Source of the DNA: an uncultured Bacteroidota bacterium
GTDB taxonomy: Bacteria > Bacteroidota > Bacteroidia > Chitinophagales > Chitinophagaceae
Direction: 5' to 3'
DNA: 9,836 bases
NCBI GenBank assembly: GCA_946479055.1
Contig: CAMLEX010000128.1
Coordinates: forward strand, 1 to 9,836
Shown: positions 7,401 through 9,836 of the stretch, one piece after another
Numbering within the stretch: position 1 is the first letter of the stretch
How the letters are laid out: every line of letters begins with the position of its first letter
Made by a program: the position numbers and the translations under genes
Notes under the pieces: model-generated
Told to the model about the DNA's origin: nothing
The model's input: only the letters and a program-made list of their open reading frames with translations
Databases searched by the model: none

Positions 7401-8474
7401 ACCGGAATCGGTATTCCGGCCGATCAGTTGCCAAAAATATTCGAAAGATTTTACCAGGTTGATGCGTCTGCCACCCGGCATTATGGTGGTACGGGAATAG
7501 GCCTAGCTTTGGTAAAAGAGCTTACTGAATTGATGAAGGGGGAAATAAAAGCCGAAAGTTCACCCGGCAAAGGCACCACTTTCATCCTAACCATACCTGT
7601 AACCTCCCTGCAGCCCCTGGCAAAGGTTACAAACGGGATATTACCAATAAATCCGAAGAACAATGGCAGAGTCACTTTACCGAAACCCGTTTTGAGTGAA
7701 AACAATAATGAAAAGCCTTTGATCCTGGTAGTAGAAGACAATATGGAACTTCAATCGTTCCTGGTCGAAAGCCTTTCGGGCCAATGGCGGATGATAGCTG
7801 CTTCCGACGGTTTACAAGCCTGGGAAATGATTATGGCGGAAATGCCTGACGCCGTAGTCAGCGATGTAATGATGCCAGGCCGGGATGGATTTGAATTATG
7901 CAAGCTTTGTAAAAAGGATCCTCGTACCAGTCATATCGGTTTTATTCTCCTAACCTCAAGGGCGGCGCATACCGTAAAATTGCAGGGGCTCGAGTTGGGA
8001 GCCGATGACTATATCACCAAGCCTTTTCACCTGGATGAGTTGAAGTTGCGTACAAGCAACCTGTTATACCTGCAACAAAAACAGCGCAAGTTTCTGCAAT
8101 CACAGGTGCTGCCGGAAAATCCTTCAGTGATAGTGCCCAAGGTAAGTGATGTATTTATTCAACAGTTATACAAACTACTGGACGATAATATTATTGAACC
8201 ACAAATGAGTGTTGACTTTATCGCCAGGAACATCTCCATGAGCCGCAGCAGCCTTAACCGGAAATTGAAAACCCTGCTGGATATTTCAACTAATGACCTC
8301 ATCAGGCGTTATCGTTTGCAAAAAGCAACGTCATTGCTGACTGCGGGGAATGATATTACTTCTACCACGTACGAAGTTGGATTTAATACACCCTCTTACT
8401 TTACTCAATGTTTCAAAGAACAATATGGTATAACCCCCTCAGAGTATATTGCTTCGATACGGCGATCCGGTTAA
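4497..8474 (+). CDS. Hybrid two-component system (HTCS) sensor kinase / response regulator / AraC transcription factor
   Basis: A 1325-residue single-chain regulator in full family layout. Signal peptide: about 1-19 (MPKTVFFSFLLFITLATTAQ). Periplasmic propeller repeats of the DxxGxlWiST..GL type run from about 28 to 690, for example DKNGFIWIST near residue 47 and the closely spaced WISTHGKGL, WIGSRGEGL and WLSTNKGI. A Y_Y_Y domain spans about 700-760 and a transmembrane helix about 763-785. HisKA carries phospho-acceptor H823 (THEFRTP). HATPase has the N box (N940), DTGIGIP (968-974) and GGTGIGLAL (997 on). The receiver has E1080/D1081, phospho-Asp D1123, T1153 and K1175. The C-terminal AraC helix-turn-helix domain is about 1229-1323 (VGFNTPSYFTQCFKEQYGITP). 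No key residue is missing. HTCS proteins sense a periplasmic ligand, often an oligosaccharide, and switch on nearby genes. No SusC/SusD or hydrolase genes are adjacent here; the next plus-strand gene (8696) is a secreted PepSY-like protein. Confidence 0.97.
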   Translation: MPKTVFFSFLLFITLATTAQQQLITANQQIFTVEDGLPQSFVTGILQDKNGFIWISTSDGLARYDGRSFRVFYKKRNDPSSFRSNVIGRMIKNGNDHFILVFEGGEVADFDPVTFKIKNIATRAQLKETVLPLFANTVYKNNFTNFFFYNGIGKGIKWIDPVTGIISYAGRANGKLKSDTISGLVQDSAGTLFVLTPEGVDLSKNEGKTFEHIPFKIPDEATGGYFRDILVMPDKSLVKMNDNKLFFIDPFMKKSSVITLPRGNKSIRVANIMNLDSEGRLYVEMEGRIFRLEKNGALKVLWENTINPNLRITSCFIDKSDVLWVSVDAQGLVKVNLRTAPFQSYKYNNGFFADVYEQAGIPKTKLPKAWLIDQGVAYYYYHAYAKDSTLFLYHTTVENIKTDIAYWKGQTFTPLPFPANKKSISRGIVTDNKGEVWAADMQNKGLWFWKNKGSNPQFFLFDTSKDYTVNNTEIADMELLDDEVWISTHGKGLFLFKKGIMQKDFKNRYDAALLPNNLTDICADPGNNDQLWIGSRGEGLILFNKKNGLKRIFTTGEGLPNNTIYCIAADQSGILWLSTNKGICRFDPKNFSSTSYVKSDGLAGNEFNRYHKFVFLDGRIAFGGLDGYSIFNPNDFTGKKNSLPITMQITRIYINNKEQDFIDSTSLVRQPFSELKELKLPYNKNYLSVEFAALQFNEPLKIRYRYMLKGADKTWRESGFNNVASYTQLRPGSYTLLMNASSLDGVWSDFVLELPVIIYPPFWATWWAWLIYLLIAAAIIRYYFIYQKKRLKEQQQLVFEHKEAERLKEMDEVKDRFFSNITHEFRTPLTLILTPLEKLQQDDSLPEKAASIINTIYRNTRQLLRLINEFLDFSKLNKGQMKLNLSNGDLAFFVADTVKQFESKAEEKNIRFSFLSEGIEGLYLFDEDKWEKIIFNLVSNALKFTEGGSITVSLVKKSNEHVQLTVTDTGIGIPADQLPKIFERFYQVDASATRHYGGTGIGLALVKELTELMKGEIKAESSPGKGTTFILTIPVTSLQPLAKVTNGILPINPKNNGRVTLPKPVLSENNNEKPLILVVEDNMELQSFLVESLSGQWRMIAASDGLQAWEMIMAEMPDAVVSDVMMPGRDGFELCKLCKKDPRTSHIGFILLTSRAAHTVKLQGLELGADDYITKPFHLDELKLRTSNLLYLQQKQRKFLQSQVLPENPSVIVPKVSDVFIQQLYKLLDDNIIEPQMSVDFIARNISMSRSSLNRKLKTLLDISTNDLIRRYRLQKATSLLTAGNDITSTTYEVGFNTPSYFTQCFKEQYGITPSEYIASIRRSG

Positions 8475-8508
8475 AAATCCCCTGCTTTACAGTTGTATAA
8501 GTTAATGG

Positions 8509-8544
8509 CTGTGCTCAAAACGCACAGGTGACAAAACTGCCTGT
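8509..8544 (+). terminator. Possible overlapping hairpins after the HTCS gene
   Basis: CTGTGC (8509-8514) pairs with GCACAG (8522-8527) over a 7-nt loop. The overlapping ACAGG (8524-8528) can instead pair with CCTGT (8540-8544). The two stems exclude each other. No T-run follows, so a terminator role for the HTCS transcript is weakly supported. Confidence 0.25.
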
Positions 8545-8610
8545 TATAGGTGCATTGCCTTATTATTAAATATGGTTGTGAATCAAAATTGACATTATCC
8601 TGTTCAATAC

Positions 8611-8640
8611 TGACAGCCTATCGGCAAGCTCAGGATGTAG
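8611..8640. repeat. Possible copy of a dispersed intergenic repeat
   Basis: The stretch around 8617-8637 contains CGGCAAGCTCAGGATG, close to a motif I recall as widely scattered in intergenic DNA of some bacteria, including Bacteroidota (CTTCGACAAGCTCAGGATG). Only one arm is seen here, about 60 bp before the PepSY-like gene. The resemblance is from memory, not from a search. Confidence 0.25.
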
Positions 8641-8695
8641 CTTTATATCAAGCGGTAAATTCCGCTAATGACCATTAACCCTTCAACTAACTATT

Positions 8696-9262
8696 ATGAA
8701 AAAGCTCACCATTCCGTTCATTCTTTTCAGTCTCATAGGCATGCTCTATTCACTGTCCTCAATGGGTCAGACGACTGGGAGTGAACTGAATAGTATTGCT
8801 TCCGGGAGCAATTCAGGCTCAAACAGACAAAATACGACCGGGTATACCAAAGGCCATGAAAGCATGGAAACCAACATGCTAACTGCAAGGCTGCAAAAAA
8901 AATTTTCTAAAATATATCCGCAGGCAAACAGCTCCAAATGGATAAAACTGGATAATTGCTTTGGGGTATCTTTTATCAGCAACGGACAGAAAACAACGGC
9001 CGTTTTCCAGGAAAATGGTAAAATGAATTACGCCATAACGAACCTGAAAAATGAAAATATACCAGCCGGTTTGCAGCAAATCATTAAAAAGGATTACGAC
9101 GGTTTATGCATTTTAAATGCTGTAGAGATCAATGATAATGGTAACATTATCCACCAGGTGATTCTGGAAAATACCGCCAATTACGTTACCCTTAAATCAA
9201 GCGGTGAAGAAATCGATGTGATAAAAGTTAAAAATGCATCAGGGAATAAACACAACCAATAA
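8696..9262 (+). CDS. Secreted PepSY-like (beta-lactamase-inhibitor-like fold) protein
   Basis: A 188-residue product. Residues 1-24 form a signal peptide (MKKLTIPFILFSLIGMLYSLSSMG, cleaved before Q). A Ser/Asn/Gly-rich linker (about 28-55) precedes a folded domain at about 62-180. The pattern of F/Y-A-W-rich strand, then a substrate-like turn (SSKWIKLDNCFGVSF, FQENGKMNYAITNL), a helix (GLQQIIKKDY) and a closing strand pair (ILNAVEINDNG, VILENTANYVTLKSSGEEI) is typical of the short PepSY-like periplasmic proteins abundant in Bacteroidota. No catalytic residues or lipobox are apparent. The role of these proteins is mostly unknown; binding or inhibition of a periplasmic partner is often proposed. 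The ATG at 8696 follows an A/T-rich leader and is the only sensible start. It is 221 bp downstream of the HTCS gene and could be its target, but no shared operator was found. Confidence 0.75.
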   Translation: MKKLTIPFILFSLIGMLYSLSSMGQTTGSELNSIASGSNSGSNRQNTTGYTKGHESMETNMLTARLQKKFSKIYPQANSSKWIKLDNCFGVSFISNGQKTTAVFQENGKMNYAITNLKNENIPAGLQQIIKKDYDGLCILNAVEINDNGNIIHQVILENTANYVTLKSSGEEIDVIKVKNASGNKHNQ

Positions 9263-9281
9263 TTGTATTTGATGCCAAACA

Positions 9282-9296
9282 CCGAAGCAGCTTCGG
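9282..9296. terminator. Short hairpin between convergent gene ends
   Basis: CCGAAG-CAG-CTTCGG: a perfect 6-bp stem with a 3-nt loop, 20 bp after the PepSY-like gene and 24 bp beyond the end of the possible minus-strand ORF. Its position suits a bidirectional transcription end. No strong T-run follows on the plus strand; the minus-strand side continues TGTTTGG. Confidence 0.4.
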
Positions 9297-9319
9297 CACT
9301 TGCAACTTATCAACAATGA

Positions 9320-9454
9320 TCAAGGGCCAATGCGTAGAGGTATATAAGTCAATTCTTCAATAATACTTCCAGGTAGCAACAAAAAGGTATAGCTCTGTAA
9401 CTCTTGTTCCAGGGCTTTTATCGTTTCTTTACCTACACAATATATTTGTTGCAT
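9320..9454 (-). CDS. Possible small protein of 44 residues, unrecognised
   Basis: ATG at 9454-9452 to TGA at 9322-9320. The product begins MQQIYCVGKETIKALEQELQ and continues with a hydrophobic SYTFLLLPGSIIEELTYIPL segment ending RIGP. Composition looks protein-like: an amphipathic helix, then a compact hydrophobic part, with mixed ordinary codons. There is no signal peptide, and the hydrophobic part is too short and broken to be a clear membrane helix. An in-frame TGA just upstream (about 9478) rules out a longer form from the ATG side. It is divergent from the nuclease gene, with the 17-bp inverted repeat starting 10 bp upstream of its ATG. No family is recognised. It may be a genuine small gene, a remnant, or chance. 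Confidence 0.3.
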   Translation of the reverse strand: MQQIYCVGKETIKALEQELQSYTFLLLPGSIIEELTYIPLRIGP

Positions 9455-9463
9455 GAAACGGCA

Positions 9464-9511
9464 ATGACAAAATTTTCATTATATCACTCAGGGCAATGAA
9501 AATTTTGTCAT
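9464..9511. repeat. Perfect 17-bp inverted repeat between divergent genes
   Basis: ATGACAAAATTTTCATT (9464-9480) is the exact reverse complement of AATGAAAATTTTGTCAT (9495-9511), separated by 14 nt. Each arm is itself almost palindromic around AAAATTTT, so the two arms also resemble each other as direct copies. It lies 42 bp before the nuclease ATG and 10 bp before the possible small minus-strand ORF. It could be a pair of operator half-sites for a dimeric repressor, an RNA hairpin in either leader, or the remains of a small inverted-repeat element. Confidence 0.7.
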
Positions 9512-9552
9512 GGTAAGTTCCATCTGGCCAAAATAAAATAAAAAATAAACAG

Positions 9553-9836
9553 ATGAAATGGGTCCTTTTTATCGGCCTGCTCTTTTTCAATGGTATTGAA
9601 GCACAAAACAAATTACTGGTCAACCCTTCAGAACAAACAGGCACGGTTGTAAAAATCATTGACGGCGATACGTTTGATCTTTTAACTGATGAGAAGAAAA
9701 TGATTCGTGTCAGAATGAATGGTATCGATTGTCCTGAACGGAAACAGGATTTTTATAAAGTATCAAAAGACGCATTAGCTGGCTATATTTTCCAAAAAGA
9801 AGTGATGTTGATTAATACAGGTCGTGATCGCAACAG
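9553..9836 (+). CDS. Secreted staphylococcal-nuclease-like (thermonuclease) protein, C-terminus cut by window edge
   Basis: Ninety-four residues are visible before the edge. An N-terminal signal peptide (MKWVLFIGLLFFNGIEA, cleaved before Q18) is followed by the SNase domain. GTVVKIIDGDTFDLL (30-44) carries the calcium-binding Asp pair D37/D39. IRVRMNGIDCPE (51-62) carries R54, D59 and E62, at the spacing of Arg35, Asp40 and Glu43 of staphylococcal nuclease. TGRDRN at the edge is the start of the segment that normally supplies the second catalytic Arg; that residue lies outside the window. The family is a Ca-dependent nuclease cleaving DNA and RNA; here it would be periplasmic or secreted, for nutrient scavenging or DNA turnover (inference). 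The start follows an A-rich leader (AAAAATAAACAG) typical of the phylum. The 17-bp inverted repeat upstream may control it. Confidence 0.88.
   Translation, partial: MKWVLFIGLLFFNGIEAQNKLLVNPSEQTGTVVKIIDGDTFDLLTDEKKMIRVRMNGIDCPERKQDFYKVSKDALAGYIFQKEVMLINTGRDRN

Noticed and set aside
5894..7741. Minus-strand ORFs of 60-86 codons within the HTCS gene
   Set aside because: All are antisense shadows of a continuous 1325-codon gene with ordered domains.
9484..9493. TATAAT-like hexamer on the minus strand within the inverted-repeat loop
   Set aside because: Bacteroidota promoters use TAnnTTTG with an upstream TTG, and no suitably spaced -35 or -33 element is present.
1..9836. CRISPR array, transposase, integrase or phage genes
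   Set aside because: No regularly spaced repeats, transposase motifs or phage structural genes are visible on either strand.

Overview
The window reads as chromosomal DNA from a member of the Bacteroidota, most likely a Chitinophagaceae-type soil or freshwater bacterium. The main evidence is the single-chain hybrid two-component regulator (periplasmic propeller, Y_Y_Y, kinase, receiver and AraC domains), which is characteristic of this phylum. Supporting signs are A/T-rich leaders without Shine-Dalgarno sites, a small lipoprotein with an acidic stretch after its cysteine, and a secreted PepSY-like protein. Family-level placement is inference.

Minus strand, about 3710 down to position 1: a compact four-gene operon, read in the order UbiA-type prenyltransferase, type III polyketide synthase, class I SAM methyltransferase, FAD-dependent oxidoreductase (its C-terminus lies beyond the left edge). 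The first two junctions overlap (8 bp with a TTG start; 4 bp ATGA). At the third junction the flavoprotein frame has no ATG, GTG or TTG start at all. The set parallels the Streptomyces srsABC type of operon (type III PKS, methyltransferase, flavoprotein) plus a membrane prenyltransferase, so it probably makes a membrane-associated, methylated, redox-modified and possibly prenylated phenolic or pyrone lipid. The product is not known from the sequence.

Plus strand, 3876-4106: a short acidic lipoprotein, divergent from the operon. Positions 4107-4496 hold no convincing gene, but they contain two inverted repeats and a stretch that reads openly on the minus strand without a start codon; this may be a dispersed noncoding element. 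Positions 4497-8474 encode a full-length HTCS sensor-regulator of 1325 residues with all phosphotransfer residues intact. No SusC/SusD or glycoside hydrolase genes are visible beside it, so its target is unclear. Positions 8696-9262 encode a secreted PepSY-like protein of 188 residues.

Right end: a possible 44-residue minus-strand ORF (9320-9454) and a secreted staphylococcal-nuclease-family gene (from 9553, cut by the edge) diverge around a perfect 17-bp inverted repeat at 9464-9511. A short hairpin at 9282-9296 lies between the convergent ends of the PepSY-like gene and the small ORF. No rRNA, tRNA, CRISPR array or transposase was found.
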